From Photobacterium sp. TLY01 (GTDB lineage: Bacteria; Pseudomonadota; Gammaproteobacteria; Enterobacterales; Vibrionaceae), in contig NZ_CP090364.1 in the NCBI RefSeq assembly GCF_021432065.1, positions 2,804,601 to 2,868,600 on the forward strand: 64,000 bases of DNA. The letters run 5' to 3'. Positions 18,553-29,205 of this stretch are shown here, piece after piece; positions within the stretch are counted from its first letter, which is position 1; each line of letters begins with the position of its first letter. The translations under genes and the position numbers were made by a program. Below the pieces are notes generated by a model that was given only the letters and a program-made list of their open reading frames with translations, ran no database searches and had not been told where the DNA came from.

Positions 18553-19623
18553 CTAGAGTTTACGTCGGAGCAGGTACAAAGTAATGAACAAGAAGACCAG
18601 ACTCGGACCCAATGCGCCCACAATCGGATGCAGACGGTACACCATACTCAGCGGGCCGAACACTTCATTCGAGATATAAAAAGCAAACCCGAAGATCACC
18701 CCGGACAATACCCGCGCACCCATCGTCACCGAACGTAACGGGCCGAAAACAAAAGACAGCGCCAGCAGCATCATCACGGCGATTGAGAACGGCTGCAGGG
18801 CTTTACGCCAGAAAGCCAGTTCGTAGCGCGAAGCATCCTGCTTGGTCTCTTTTAAATACTGGACATAATCGTATACGCCAGAGAGGGCCAGTTCTTCCGG
18901 TTTGACTGTAACCACAGCCAGCTTATCCGGGGTCAGACTGGTCTGCCAGATTTTGGTGTCGAAATGGGTATTTTCCTGCTTTTCTTCGCCAATGTGGGTC
19001 ACAGTGACATCTTTCAGCTCCCAGCCTTTTTCGTCGAGAAAAGTCGCAGAGCGGGCGAACAAACTGTCTTTCAGCACGTCTTTTTCATCAAATTCCCAGA
19101 TGTTTATCGCGTTGAGATTGGTTTGCTCGTGGATCCGGCCAATGTAAATAAAGTCGTTATCATCTTTAGCCCAGACCCCGCGCTGTACCGAAAACACATT
19201 GCCGCCAGAAGTCCAGATCGCCCGTAACTCCCGTGCCGCTTTCTGCGCCTGTGGCGCGCCCCACTGCCCCAGTACCATCACCAGCAGCATCAGCGGCACG
19301 GCCGTTTTCAGCACTGACAGGCCGATATCCAGTTTAGAAAAGCCGGCAGCCTGCATCACCACCAGCTCTGAGCTGGACGCCAGTGTGCCCAGGCCGATCA
19401 GCGCCCCCAGCAACACCGCCATCGGGAAGAACATTTCAATATCACGCGGCGCACTGAGCAGCACAAAGAGCAGTGCTTTCCACAAATCGTACGTCCCGTC
19501 GCCCACTTTACGCAGCTGTTCCACGTATTTGATGATGGCAGACAGGCCCACCAGGGTCGACAGTGTCAGGGCAGAAGTGGCAATAATGGTACGGCCAATG
19601 TACCAGTCGAGAATTTTAAACAT
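18553..19623 (-). CDS. lptG: LPS export ABC transporter permease LptG
   Basis: This 356-aa inner-membrane subunit of the LptB2FG transporter extracts lipopolysaccharide from the inner membrane and feeds it to the LptC-A-D bridge. It has three helices at each end, around a large periplasmic beta-jellyroll (about residues 120-265). The start, LDWYIGRTI, and the segment LASSSELVVMQAAGFS near residue 85 are typical. Its ATG overlaps the lptF stop by one base (TGATG), implying translational coupling. Confidence 0.96.
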   Translation of the reverse strand: MFKILDWYIGRTIIATSALTLSTLVGLSAIIKYVEQLRKVGDGTYDLWKALLFVLLSAPRDIEMFFPMAVLLGALIGLGTLASSSELVVMQAAGFSKLDIGLSVLKTAVPLMLLVMVLGQWGAPQAQKAARELRAIWTSGGNVFSVQRGVWAKDDNDFIYIGRIHEQTNLNAINIWEFDEKDVLKDSLFARSATFLDEKGWELKDVTVTHIGEEKQENTHFDTKIWQTSLTPDKLAVVTVKPEELALSGVYDYVQYLKETKQDASRYELAFWRKALQPFSIAVMMLLALSFVFGPLRSVTMGARVLSGVIFGFAFYISNEVFGPLSMVYRLHPIVGALGPSLVFLFITLYLLRRKL

Positions 19624-20723
19624 CAGCCGCGTCTCCGAAATTTATCTCTGAATTGTCGCATGGGCAGCGAGTCCCAGCTATTGAGCCCAATCGCCACCAG
19701 CAGCATGAGAATATTGATACTCCACAAGCCAATGCCGACCGGCAGTCCGCCATCTTCCACCGCCGATTTTGCCGCGCTGATCGCCAGAAAATAACAAAGA
19801 TAAATCAGCACCGCAGGCACCAGCTTGGCAAAGCGCCCCTGACGCGGATTCACCGCCGATAAAGGCACCACCACCATGGTCAGCAACGGGATACAGATCA
19901 CCAGCGACATCCGCCACTGAAATTCAGCCTGGGCTGCCAGTTCCGGACGCTGCATCAGCGCCAGGGTCGGCAGGGCATCCCAGTCGCGGTCTTTTTCTTT
20001 GATCGCCCGCTGGCCGATCACCGCCTGATAATTATCAAAACCTGTGATGGAATAGTCCAGACGGGTCGGCAGCCCTTCGTAGCGGACACCGTTCTGCAAA
20101 TCGAGCACCTGCCGGCCATCTTTCAGTACATCCACAGTACCGCTATTGGCAAACATCACACTCGGGCGCAAAGTGTCACTGGCCGTTGGTTGCGCCACAA
20201 AGACGCGGTGCAGTTTGCCGCCTTTGTCGGTAATGTCATCGACAAAGACCACACCACGGCCATCCGGCGCGCCCTGAAACTGGCCTTTCACCAGCAGATC
20301 CAGCCCAGAATCCGCTTCCACCTGCTCCATGACCTGGGTTTCTTTTTCTGCACTCCAGGGTGCCAGCCACAGCGCATTGAACGCCGCAATGGCTCCGGTG
20401 ATAATTGCCAGCCACAATGCTGCCCGGATCAGGAACGTATTCCCGATGCCGGTTGCATTCATCACAGTGATTTCACTTTCGGCATATAAGCGGCCAAAAG
20501 TGAGCAGGATCCCAATATATAAACTCAGCGGCAGCATCAGCATCGCCATCGAGGGCATATACAGCCCCATCAGGGTCAGGACCAGATCACCAGGAATGGA
20601 TCCGTCTGTCGCATCAGCCAGAATGCGGATAAACTTCTGACTGATAAAGATAAGAAACAATACAAAAAGGACCGCGACCTGGCTCTTGATTGTCTCACGT
20701 GTCAAATAACGAACAATAATCAC
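19623..20723 (-). CDS. lptF: LPS export ABC transporter permease LptF
   Basis: This 366-aa partner of LptG has the same six-helix plus periplasmic jellyroll layout. The N-terminus (IIVRYLTRETIKSQ) and the coupling-helix region RLYAESEITVMNATGIG match LptF. The start codon is GTG at 20723, the same position and type as in E. coli. It is the first gene of the lptFG operon and divergent from pepA, with 193 bases between them. Confidence 0.96.
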   Translation of the reverse strand: MIIVRYLTRETIKSQVAVLFVLFLIFISQKFIRILADATDGSIPGDLVLTLMGLYMPSMAMLMLPLSLYIGILLTFGRLYAESEITVMNATGIGNTFLIRAALWLAIITGAIAAFNALWLAPWSAEKETQVMEQVEADSGLDLLVKGQFQGAPDGRGVVFVDDITDKGGKLHRVFVAQPTASDTLRPSVMFANSGTVDVLKDGRQVLDLQNGVRYEGLPTRLDYSITGFDNYQAVIGQRAIKEKDRDWDALPTLALMQRPELAAQAEFQWRMSLVICIPLLTMVVVPLSAVNPRQGRFAKLVPAVLIYLCYFLAISAAKSAVEDGGLPVGIGLWSINILMLLVAIGLNSWDSLPMRQFRDKFRRRG

Positions 20724-20743
20724 GCGTTATATACCCATAGAAA

Positions 20744-20772
20744 ACTTGTTTTTTTGCTGGAATCACTATAAT
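20744..20772 (+). promoter_or_regulatory. Candidate pepA promoter
   Basis: A consensus -10 TATAAT lies at 20767-20772. The upstream -35 region is poor (ACTTGT at 17-base spacing or TTGTTT at 15). It is one of several AT-rich options in the lptF-pepA gap, so the call is tentative. Confidence 0.3.
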
Positions 20773-20916
20773 TTTCCGGTAAATCAGTTATTTTTTTATC
20801 TTTCGGCTAACTGTCAGCCTGCACTTTGATCTTAACCTGAATTCAAGAACCAACAAGTAAGTGCGGTATTATCTAACATTTAGCCCTAATTGTCTTTATA
20901 GGATGTAGGAGTACGC

Positions 20917-22425
20917 ATGGAGTTCAGTGTAAAAAGTGGTAGCCCCGAGAAACAGCGCAGTGCCTGTATCGTCGTTGGCGTCTTTGAACCACGCCGCCTC
21001 TCTCCCATTGCTGAACAACTGGATAAGATCAGCGAGGGTTACATCAGTTCCCTGCTGCGTCGCGGTGATCTGGAAGGAAAACCTGGCCAGATGCTGTTGC
21101 TTCACCATGTCCCGAACGTGCTTTCTGAACGTGTTCTGCTTGTTGGCTGTGGTAAAGAGCGTGAACTGGATGAACGTCAGTACAAACAAATCATTAAGCA
21201 AACTATTAGCACGCTGAATGAAACCGGGTCAATGGAAGCCGTCTGCTTCCTGACTGAACTGCACGTTAAGGGCCGGGACACTTACTGGAAAGTCCGTCAG
21301 GCGGTCGAGACCACCAAAGACAGCCTCTACACCTTTAATCAGTTCAAGAGCACCAAACCGGAAACCCGCCGTCCGCTGCGCAAGCTGGTGTTCAATGTCC
21401 CGACCCGCCGTGAACTGTCGCTGGGTGAGCGCGCGATCAGCCATGGTCTGGCCATCGCATCCGGTGTCCGCGCAGCGAAAGATCTGGGCAATATGCCGCC
21501 GAACGTGGCGAACCCGGCTTACCTCGCCTCTCAGGCTCGCCGTCTGGCTGACGACTTTGATACCGTCAGCACCAAAATCATTGGCGAGCAGGAAATGAAA
21601 GAGCTGGGTATGACCTCGTATCTGGCCGTGGGCCAGGGCTCTAAAAATGAAGCCATGATGTCGATCATTGAGTACAAAGGTCATCCGGATCCGAGTGCCA
21701 AACCGCTGGTACTGGTTGGTAAAGGGCTAACCTTTGACTCAGGCGGTATTTCCATCAAGCCGTCAGCCAATATGGACGAAATGAAATACGACATGTGCGG
21801 CGCCGCGACCGTCTTCGGGGCGATGCGCTCTCTGGCGAAACTGAATCTGCCGCTCAATGTCATTGGCGTACTGGCGGGCTGTGAAAACATGCCGGGCGGC
21901 AATGCCTACCGTCCGGGTGACATTCTGACCACCATGTCTGGCCAGACCGTGGAAGTGCTGAATACAGACGCGGAAGGTCGCCTGGTCTTGTGTGATGCAC
22001 TGACTTATGTGGAGCGCTTTGAGCCTGAGTGCGTGATTGACGTCGCCACCCTGACCGGCGCCTGTGTGGTGGCCCTGGGCAATCACATCAGCGGTCTGAT
22101 GGCGAACCATAACCCACTGGCCCATGAGCTGGTCAACGCCTCTGAGCAGGCCGGTGACCGTGCCTGGCGTCTGCCAATGAACGATGAATACCAGGAACAG
22201 CTGGCGAGTCCGTTTGCGGATCTGGCCAACATCGGTACACCGGGCGCGGGTACCATTACCGCAGGTTGCTTCCTGTCTCGCTTCGCCAAGAAGTACAACT
22301 GGGCGCACCTGGATATCGCCGGGACCGCCTGGACAGGCGGCAAAAACAAAGGGGCTACCGGACGTCCGGTGCCTTTGCTGGTCCAGTTCCTGCTCAACCG
22401 GGCCGGTCTGGAAAACCTCGATTAA
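20917..22425 (+). CDS. pepA: Leucyl aminopeptidase PepA
   Basis: This 502-aa M17 aminopeptidase has two metal ions per subunit and acts as a cytoplasmic hexamer removing N-terminal residues. The catalytic region shows [15 protein letters not shown] (Lys and Asp ligands), MKYDMCGAA and the family signature [16 protein letters not shown]. In enterobacteria the protein also binds DNA in carAB and Xer-site regulation; its full length keeps the N-terminal domain used there. GGAG precedes the ATG. It is followed by a terminator and then holC. Confidence 0.97.
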   Translation: MEFSVKSGSPEKQRSACIVVGVFEPRRLSPIAEQLDKISEGYISSLLRRGDLEGKPGQMLLLHHVPNVLSERVLLVGCGKERELDERQYKQIIKQTISTLNETGSMEAVCFLTELHVKGRDTYWKVRQAVETTKDSLYTFNQFKSTKPETRRPLRKLVFNVPTRRELSLGERAISHGLAIASGVRAAKDLGNMPPNVANPAYLASQARRLADDFDTVSTKIIGEQEMKELGMTSYLAVGQGSKNEAMMSIIEYKGHPDPSAKPLVLVGKGLTFDSGGISIKPSANMDEMKYDMCGAATVFGAMRSLAKLNLPLNVIGVLAGCENMPGGNAYRPGDILTTMSGQTVEVLNTDAEGRLVLCDALTYVERFEPECVIDVATLTGACVVALGNHISGLMANHNPLAHELVNASEQAGDRAWRLPMNDEYQEQLASPFADLANIGTPGAGTITAGCFLSRFAKKYNWAHLDIAGTAWTGGKNKGATGRPVPLLVQFLLNRAGLENLD

Positions 22426-22439
22426 CCATCATCGACAGA

Positions 22440-22461
22440 GGGGCCAGACGGCCCCTTTTTT
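22440..22461 (+). terminator. Intrinsic terminator after pepA
   Basis: GGGGCC / GGCCCC stem with loop AGAC followed by T6, 14 bases after the pepA stop. Read-through would be needed if holC shares the pepA promoter. Confidence 0.88.
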
Positions 22462-22474
22462 CGGATAGACATTT

Positions 22475-22915
22475 ATGAGCCATGCTACCTTTTATATCAT
22501 TGACGACGCCGATCCGGAGGCGAGGCTGAAACTGGCCGGTCAGCAAGCAGCATGGTGGTATCAGCAAGGCCAGTCTGTGTTCCTGCTGGCGGAAACCCGC
22601 GAGCAGGCCGAATGGCTGGACGAATACCTCTGGCAACAAGATCCCGACAATTTCGTGCCCCACAACCTGATTGGTGAAGGCCCCAGACAGGGTTCTCCGG
22701 TAGAGATCGGCTGGCCTGGGCTGCGACACAGCGGCCGCCGGGCAATCCTGATCAACCTCAGTCAGGATGCACCAAATTTTGCCGTGACCTTTGCACAAGT
22801 GGTAGACTTCGTGCCTTGCGAAGAAAAACTCAAGCAGCAGGCCCGTGAACGCTATAAAGCGTACCGGTTGGCAGGCATTCAATTGCAGACCACACCTGCG
22901 CCTGAATCGCCCTAA
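22475..22915 (+). CDS. holC: DNA polymerase III subunit chi
   Basis: This 146-aa subunit of the clamp-loader complex bridges HolD (psi) to single-strand-binding protein. The start [10 protein letters not shown], the segment [20 protein letters not shown] and the [15 protein letters not shown] region are typical of HolC, and the length matches. It lies between pepA and valS, as in many gammaproteobacteria, with 26 bases to valS, so co-transcription with valS is likely. Confidence 0.94.
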   Translation: MSHATFYIIDDADPEARLKLAGQQAAWWYQQGQSVFLLAETREQAEWLDEYLWQQDPDNFVPHNLIGEGPRQGSPVEIGWPGLRHSGRRAILINLSQDAPNFAVTFAQVVDFVPCEEKLKQQARERYKAYRLAGIQLQTTPAPESP

Positions 22916-22941
22916 TTCCACCTAGATCCATCAAGAGCGCT

Positions 22942-25803
22942 ATGGAAAAGACATACAACCCACAATCGATTGAACAAGCGCTGTACAAGCGCTGGGAAGA
23001 GGCTGGTTATTTCAAGCCTCACGGTGACACGACGAAAGATGCGTACAGCATCATGATCCCACCGCCAAACGTCACGGGCAGCCTGCACATGGGCCACGCA
23101 TTCCAGGATTCCATCATGGATACCCTGATCCGCTGTGAGCGCATGAAAGGCAAAAACACCCTGTGGCAGGTCGGTACTGACCACGCGGGTATCGCGACTC
23201 AGATGGTTGTAGAACGTAAGATCGCCGCCGAAGAAGGCAAAACCAAGCACGATTACGGTCGTGATGCCTTCATCGACAAGATCTGGGAATGGAAAGGCGA
23301 ATCCGGCGGCACCATCACCAAGCAGCTGCGCCGCCTGGGTGCTTCTGTGGACTGGGATCGCGAACGCTTCACCATGGACGAAGGTCTCTCTAACGCTGTG
23401 CGTGAAGTCTTCGTTCGTCTGTATGAAGACGATCTGATTTACCGTGGCAAGCGCCTGGTCAACTGGGATCCGAAATTGCACACCGCGATTTCTGATCTGG
23501 AAGTTGAGAACAAAGACAAGAAGGGCCACATGTGGCACTTCCGCTACCCGCTGGCCGACGGTGTCAAAACCGCAGACGGGAAAGATTACATCGTGGTTGC
23601 CACCACACGTCCGGAAACCATGCTGGGTGATACCGGCGTTGCAGTGAATCCGGAAGATCCGCGTTATCAGGATCTGATTGGCAAACACATTCTGCTGCCA
23701 ATCGTGAATCGTCGCATCCCGATCGTGGGTGACGAGCACGCTGACATGGAAAAAGGCACGGGTTGTGTGAAGATCACCCCGGCACACGATTTTAACGACT
23801 ACGAAGTCGGTAAACGTCACAGCCTGCCGATGATCAACATCCTGACCTTCGATGCCAACATCCGTAACGAGGCGGAAGTCTTTAACAGCAACGGTGAACC
23901 CACAGATGCCTACAGCACCGACATTCCGGCGGCCTATCAGGGCATGGAACGTTTTGAAGCGCGTAAAGCCATCGTGGCCGAATTCGATCAGCTGGGTCTG
24001 CTGGATGAAATCAAAGATCACGACCTGACCGTCCCTTATGGCGACCGTGGCGGTGTGGTGATCGAGCCGATGCTGACCGACCAATGGTACGTGCGTACCG
24101 CCCCGCTGGCTGCACCGGCAGTGAAAGCGGTTGAAGACGGCGATATCAAATTCGTACCGAAGCAGTACGAGAACATGTACTTCTCCTGGATGCGTGACGT
24201 GCAGGACTGGTGTATTTCCCGTCAGCTGTGGTGGGGTCACCGCATCCCGGCCTGGTACGACAACGACGGTAAGGTCTATGTTGGCCGTACTGAAGAAGAA
24301 GTCCGTGAGAAATACAGCCTGGCGCCTGTCGTGGTTCTGAAACAAGACGACGACGTGCTGGACACCTGGTTCTCCTCAGCACTGTGGACCTTCGGGACTC
24401 AGGGCTGGCCGGAACAGACGGACGACCTGAAAGTCTTCCACCCGTCAGATGTGCTGGTGACCGGCTTCGATATCATCTTCTTCTGGGTTGCCCGCATGAT
24501 CATGATGACCATGCACTTCTGCAAAGATGAAGACGGCAAAGCCCAGGTCCCGTTCAAAACCGTTTATGTCACCGGTCTGATCCGTGATGAGAACGGCGAC
24601 AAAATGTCGAAGTCAAAAGGGAACGTGCTGGATCCGATCGACATGATCGACGGGATTGATCTGGAGTCTCTGGTACAGAAACGTACCGGCAACATGATGC
24701 AGCCGCAACTGGCAGCGAAGATCGAAAAAAATACCCGCAAGACGTTCGAAAACGGCATTGAACCTTACGGCACCGATGCCCTGCGTTTCACCCTGGCTGC
24801 CATGGCGTCTACCGGCCGTGACATCAACTGGGACATGAAACGCCTGGAAGGTTACCGTAACTTCTGTAACAAACTGTGGAACGCCAGCCGCTACGTACTG
24901 ATGAACACTGAAGATCAGGATTGCGGTTTTGCCGATGGTGCCGAGCTGGAATACTCACTGGCTGACAAGTGGATCGAGTCGCAGTTCGAGCTGGCGGCGA
25001 AAGAGTTCAATGCCCATATTGACAACTTCCGTCTGGATATGGCTGCCAACACGATATATGAGTTCATCTGGAACCAGTTCTGTGACTGGTATCTGGAGCT
25101 GACCAAGCCGGTACTGTGGAAAGGCAGCGAAGCCCAGCAACGCGCAACCCGTCGTACCCTGATCACTGTGCTGGAGAAGACGCTGCGTCTGGCCCACCCT
25201 GTGATCCCGTACATCACGGAAACCATCTGGCAGAGCGTCAAGCCACTGGTGAAAGGGGTTGAAGGCGACACCATCATGACTCAGGCACTGCCTCAGTATG
25301 ATGATGCCAACTTCAATGCGGACGCGCTGGCAGACATTGAGTGGGTGAAGCAATTCATCACCAGCATCCGTAACCTGCGCGCCGAGTACGACATCGCACC
25401 AAGCAAAGGCCTGGATGTGATGCTCAAAGCCGCTGATGATAAAGACGCGGCCCGCCTGCAGCAAAACCAGGCCGTTCTGGTGGCGCTGGCGAAACTGGAC
25501 AGCCTGCGTGTACTGGCAGACGGCGAAGCAACCCCAGCCTGCGCCACGGCGCTGGTCGGCAAGTCGACCCTGATGATCCCGATGGCTGGCCTGATCGACA
25601 AAGACGCCGAGCTGGCGCGTCTGGACAAAGAAATGGCCAAGACGCAGGGTGAAATCAAGCGTATCGCGGGCAAACTGGGCAACGAAGGTTTCGTGGCCAA
25701 AGCCCCGGAAGCCGTCGTGGCCAAAGAGCGCGAGAAGCTGGAAGGTTATAAAGAAACCCTGATCAAACTGGAAGAGCAGAAAGCGACTATCGCAGCGCTG
25801 TAA
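22942..25803 (+). CDS. valS: Valyl-tRNA synthetase
   Basis: This 953-aa class I synthetase charges tRNA-Val. [14 protein letters not shown] carries the HIGH-type motif near residue 45, and [13 protein letters not shown] carries KMSKS near residue 555. The CP1 editing domain (about 190-400) contains [11 protein letters not shown], which clears mischarged threonine. A C-terminal tRNA-binding coiled coil runs from about 885. The gene is intact. Its last eleven codons and ten downstream bases recur at 29129-29162 with two differences, marking the edge of a probable insertion. Confidence 0.98.
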   Translation: MEKTYNPQSIEQALYKRWEEAGYFKPHGDTTKDAYSIMIPPPNVTGSLHMGHAFQDSIMDTLIRCERMKGKNTLWQVGTDHAGIATQMVVERKIAAEEGKTKHDYGRDAFIDKIWEWKGESGGTITKQLRRLGASVDWDRERFTMDEGLSNAVREVFVRLYEDDLIYRGKRLVNWDPKLHTAISDLEVENKDKKGHMWHFRYPLADGVKTADGKDYIVVATTRPETMLGDTGVAVNPEDPRYQDLIGKHILLPIVNRRIPIVGDEHADMEKGTGCVKITPAHDFNDYEVGKRHSLPMINILTFDANIRNEAEVFNSNGEPTDAYSTDIPAAYQGMERFEARKAIVAEFDQLGLLDEIKDHDLTVPYGDRGGVVIEPMLTDQWYVRTAPLAAPAVKAVEDGDIKFVPKQYENMYFSWMRDVQDWCISRQLWWGHRIPAWYDNDGKVYVGRTEEEVREKYSLAPVVVLKQDDDVLDTWFSSALWTFGTQGWPEQTDDLKVFHPSDVLVTGFDIIFFWVARMIMMTMHFCKDEDGKAQVPFKTVYVTGLIRDENGDKMSKSKGNVLDPIDMIDGIDLESLVQKRTGNMMQPQLAAKIEKNTRKTFENGIEPYGTDALRFTLAAMASTGRDINWDMKRLEGYRNFCNKLWNASRYVLMNTEDQDCGFADGAELEYSLADKWIESQFELAAKEFNAHIDNFRLDMAANTIYEFIWNQFCDWYLELTKPVLWKGSEAQQRATRRTLITVLEKTLRLAHPVIPYITETIWQSVKPLVKGVEGDTIMTQALPQYDDANFNADALADIEWVKQFITSIRNLRAEYDIAPSKGLDVMLKAADDKDAARLQQNQAVLVALAKLDSLRVLADGEATPACATALVGKSTLMIPMAGLIDKDAELARLDKEMAKTQGEIKRIAGKLGNEGFVAKAPEAVVAKEREKLEGYKETLIKLEEQKATIAAL

Positions 25804-25813
25804 GCGGTTTTCG
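25780..25813 (+). repeat. Direct repeat, valS-end copy 1
   Basis: 34 bases covering the last codons of valS, its stop and the next ten bases. The same sequence occurs at 29129-29162 in the same orientation with two mismatches, both at third codon positions of the valS frame. It is the left edge of a 3.3-kb insertion-like segment. Confidence 0.85.
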
Positions 25814-25830
25814 GTTGACATCAAGACATC

Positions 25831-25858
25831 AAAAAGAGGCCGGATGGCCTCTTTTTTT
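25831..25858. terminator. Bidirectional terminator between valS and the LRR gene
   Basis: AGAGGCC / GGCCTCT stem with loop GGAT, preceded by an A-run and followed by T6 or more. It lies between the convergent valS and leucine-rich-repeat gene and can serve both. Confidence 0.88.
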
Positions 25859-25884
25859 ATACCGTTTTCGGCATGCTGACGACG

Positions 25885-28800
25885 CTATAAATCCGCAGGA
25901 AAGTCTGCTGTGCACGTCACCCCGGGCTGGACATCAACAGCAATATTGACGCCCAAGCCTCTCAGTTCAGTCATTTGTGAACAAGGCACAACAACCGCCC
26001 CGGTGAGATCTACCCTTCTTAAAACCTTGTCGATATCCCCTTTCTTCAGTTCAATCAGCGGGCTGATATCCCTCCCCTGAAAACCTTGCAAGAGAATCTG
26101 CTCCGCGAGTGTAAAACGGAGAAAAACAGACAAATCCGTTACCTCAGTATATGAAATATCGATTTCTCTTAAATTCATTGATTTTCGCAAAGGCGATAAA
26201 TCTGCAATGTCAGTCTTCGATAAATTCAGCTCACGTAACATCGTTAACCCAAACAGTGTCGAAATGTCCGTGATTGGGTTACCGGAAATATCCAAGATTA
26301 AGAGGTCCGGTTTATTGTCAAACCAATGAGGATCAAGCCGGGTAAGCCCTGAGTCCGCAATCACCAATCCGTACAAATCATATAAGTCAGAAATAAAACC
26401 CAGATCTGTGCTCTGTATATGACCGACATTGAGATATCTCAGGACGGGGAACTTATCCAGAAGATAGCCATCAGTCAGTCCTGTGCCATAAAAATTCGCG
26501 GTATACAGCTCAGTCAGTTGAGGCAGAGCACTAAAGTCGGTCAACAACGGACTGTTCTTGAGGCTTAACTGCCCCAGTTTCAGGACAGTGAATGCCGTGA
26601 GATCCGTCATCACTGTCTGTTCAATAGCGAGACTACGCAGTTTGGGTAAGCTCGCTAAGGGGGTGACATCCGTGATCTGGTTTTGCGCCAACACGCCCAA
26701 ATAAGTCAGATAGGTCAATTGTTCCATCCCATCCAACTGGCTAATCCCCGCGTAATCCGGACCGCATTCAAGACGCCTGATATCCTCTATATCGAGGACT
26801 TTCGAAGAGTGTGACTCAATACATTGGCGCAGTTGCGGATCGATAATTTTATCCAGTACAACATTGGGGTAAGGCTGTACCTCAATCGAAAATGTTTCTG
26901 AAGCGGTCAGTTCATCCCAATCGCTGACCGTGACTTCGAAAGTCAGGGTTTCAGGGAGCTCTCCATTGAGTTCAGGCAAGCTAATTCTGAAAGCGTTTCT
27001 GGATTGCTTCTCTGTGAATTTCGCTGCCGGCCCACTGAGCTGCCGTAAAGAATAAAAATGGATCCCACCTATCCCTGTGTCTTGAGCCTGCACCAGCACA
27101 TTGATTTGCGCCCTTTCATAACCATCACTGGCAGAAATTAACAGTATTTCAGGTGACGTACTGCGATAAAATCTCCGCGCTAGATTACTGTCCAGCTCTG
27201 TAATCCTGACATGATTGTGAGGCGAGCGGATAAAACTGTTTACCCCTCGATACAGAGCATTCAGTATCTCAATATCATCTATTTTTCCGTTATCGGATAA
27301 GTCTTCAGACACCCGATCCAGCCAGTCGGTCAAACTCTGTGAATGTGTGTGCATGGCAACCATAGCCGCAGCCAGAGAGAGTGCATAATCAGACTCAGCA
27401 CTGAAGCGCTCGATCTTGTTCCAGGGATCCATCAGGTTCAGTGGTTCAGTGCCGACCACCCCTGACCCACTTAATGCGTTTGTCACCTCTTGGTTTGCTT
27501 GTTCTACCGTGGTTTGAGTAAAGTGCTCCCCCAAGTTTTTGGCCCGACGAACCGCCAGCTCAGTGAAGGGCGTGATATGAATCGATTGATCCGTGGCTTT
27601 CAGGTGGGTGACAGCACGTAAAGTTGACTCTAGCGGCACTGTCTTTCCCGTCGCTTCGCTGACATACGTGCCACCCGTCACCTCAGCGATGACCAATCCC
27701 TGATAAACATTGTTATTCCTGATCTGATACCAGCCATCCGATGTAGTAGTGGCTTCCCCGATGAGGGTACCGTCAACCTGGGTGATTTTGACCCTTGCAC
27801 CCTTAATGGGCCCTTTGAACGCCACACCGGAAATCACAGGAATCGGCAACACCCTGACATAGTAAGTTTGACTGACACTTAAGCCACCTGAGTCAGTCAC
27901 GGTTAACTCGAATGCCAGGGTCTGTTTTTTTACCGTGTCCGCTGCCTTGAAATACATTGCCTCGGTGTGAGCACCTTCCATCAACACTGTCGGCCCCATC
28001 ACCTGACGCCAGTGATAAAAAAGTTGCCCTTTATCATCGGTGATGTCAGGTGCTATGCGCAGTTGATGATTTGCATAGACAGACAGCATGTCTAACGGGG
28101 CCACAACAGGATAAGTATTGCGATAATGTTGCGCCTTGTTCACCACCACTTTGTTCTGCGCTGAATCGAGAAAAGCATTGATCCCTTGATTTAACCGGGT
28201 GAGTTGCCGCTCATCATCCAGCTTGCTGTTGTCCGCAATGTCCTGATTCAGTTCGAACATCAAGCGACTGAGCTTGATATCCTCCGCTTCGGCGGCTTTC
28301 GTCATCCCGGCAATGACCAGCGCATAGTCGACTCTTCCGCCCGTTTCGTCCACGTTCGCTTCATCCAGCAGATCAACTGGCGCTTCGCTGACAATATCCA
28401 GATCTAACTGCATGGCTTTCGCCACCTTGCGGTTTGCTGCTGCGACAAGCTCAGGCACTAAAAAAGGCAGCTCGCGCACGGCCATTTCCGTCAGTAACGT
28501 CACATTCATGACAGAATCTTTTTCTGTCAGTACTTTCACGGACCGGAGCGTTTCAGTCAGAGGCGTTCGCACGCCCGTTGCTTCGTTAATGTAGTCCCCA
28601 CCGGTCGCATCGATCTGCACAACCCCACGATAAGACGCATCCAGCGACAGGGTGTAAAAACCTTGATTATCGGTCACCGTACTGGCCAATTCTTTGCCAT
28701 CGGCATTAAACGCAGTGACGGTCGCGTACGCAACCGGGCCTTTAAATACCTGGCCGCTGACCTTGGTTGATGCAGCTTCGACCGGCAGTTTATCTAATTT

Positions 28801-28902
28801 TTTATCACCGCTGGCGCTATCACTGCCCCCGCCGTTACAGGCAGTCAGAAAAATCACACTTGCAAGTAACACTATTTGTTTGATGTTTGAATATGTCAGC
28901 AT
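25885..28902 (-). CDS. Leucine-rich-repeat lipoprotein with duplicated N-terminal modules
   Basis: This predicted surface or periplasmic lipoprotein has 1005 aa. Its signal peptide ends in the lipobox LTAC, followed by a Gly/Ser linker (NGGGSDSASGD). Two related modules follow, beginning VSGQVFKGPVAYATV and ISGVAFKGPIKGARV; each has an Ig-like/carboxypeptidase-regulatory fold segment, then a helical segment starting at TEMAVREL or TELAVRRA. Both modules are separated from the next part by cadherin-like strands (LAFELTVTDSGGLSVS, TLTFEVTVSDWDELTA). The last 270 residues hold about nine leucine-rich repeats of internalin-like type (LTYLTYLGVLAQNQITDVTP, LRELNLSKTDIADLSPL). ATG 28902 is favoured by GGAA six bases upstream; ATG 28908 is possible. 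It probably binds proteins or cells; the partner is unknown. It is the sole gene between the two valS-end repeats. Confidence 0.8.
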   Translation of the reverse strand: MLTYSNIKQIVLLASVIFLTACNGGGSDSASGDKKLDKLPVEAASTKVSGQVFKGPVAYATVTAFNADGKELASTVTDNQGFYTLSLDASYRGVVQIDATGGDYINEATGVRTPLTETLRSVKVLTEKDSVMNVTLLTEMAVRELPFLVPELVAAANRKVAKAMQLDLDIVSEAPVDLLDEANVDETGGRVDYALVIAGMTKAAEAEDIKLSRLMFELNQDIADNSKLDDERQLTRLNQGINAFLDSAQNKVVVNKAQHYRNTYPVVAPLDMLSVYANHQLRIAPDITDDKGQLFYHWRQVMGPTVLMEGAHTEAMYFKAADTVKKQTLAFELTVTDSGGLSVSQTYYVRVLPIPVISGVAFKGPIKGARVKITQVDGTLIGEATTTSDGWYQIRNNNVYQGLVIAEVTGGTYVSEATGKTVPLESTLRAVTHLKATDQSIHITPFTELAVRRAKNLGEHFTQTTVEQANQEVTNALSGSGVVGTEPLNLMDPWNKIERFSAESDYALSLAAAMVAMHTHSQSLTDWLDRVSEDLSDNGKIDDIEILNALYRGVNSFIRSPHNHVRITELDSNLARRFYRSTSPEILLISASDGYERAQINVLVQAQDTGIGGIHFYSLRQLSGPAAKFTEKQSRNAFRISLPELNGELPETLTFEVTVSDWDELTASETFSIEVQPYPNVVLDKIIDPQLRQCIESHSSKVLDIEDIRRLECGPDYAGISQLDGMEQLTYLTYLGVLAQNQITDVTPLASLPKLRSLAIEQTVMTDLTAFTVLKLGQLSLKNSPLLTDFSALPQLTELYTANFYGTGLTDGYLLDKFPVLRYLNVGHIQSTDLGFISDLYDLYGLVIADSGLTRLDPHWFDNKPDLLILDISGNPITDISTLFGLTMLRELNLSKTDIADLSPLRKSMNLREIDISYTEVTDLSVFLRFTLAEQILLQGFQGRDISPLIELKKGDIDKVLRRVDLTGAVVVPCSQMTELRGLGVNIAVDVQPGVTCTADFPADL

Positions 28903-29128
28903 CGCCATTTCCGTTTTATGACGCAATCCAATAAGAAAGCACAGTGATAAACCCTTGTTCAGCAACAGGATAGCCTGCACGTCCCCTGCGTTGTCAGGTG
29001 ACATACTTGGTATTCCAATATGCTACTGATTTATTAATATTTCGGAGGCGAAAGATACCTCGCATATACAATGCATTGCAATACCTGGTTTAAACACCTG
29101 ATTGAGTTTTGCGTTCTGATCAGAACCA

Positions 29129-29162
29129 AAAGCGACCATCGCGGCGCTGTAAGCGGTTTTCG
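29129..29162 (+). repeat. Direct repeat, valS-end copy 2 (displaced valS 3' end)
   Basis: Reads, in the valS frame, K-A-T-I-A-A-L-stop followed by the same ten bases as after valS. Differences from copy 1 are ACC for ACT and GCG for GCA, both silent, which looks like divergence of a real coding copy. Upstream similarity fades within two codons. No full valS is present here. Confidence 0.85.
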
Positions 29163-29173
29163 TTTGCTCAGAC

Positions 29174-29205
29174 AAAAAAAGCGACCGATATCGGTCGCTT
29201 TTTTT
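29174..29205. terminator. Bidirectional terminator (A7 - 18-bp palindrome - T7)
   Basis: GCGACCGAT / ATCGGTCGC palindrome (29181-29198) flanked by A7 and T7. It lies just after the displaced valS end on the plus strand and just after the protease gene on the minus strand. It may be the ancestral valS terminator. Confidence 0.85.

Noticed and set aside
22912..24345. 477-codon open frame antisense to valS
   Set aside because: A mirror of the strongly biased valS codons; valS is intact and highly conserved.
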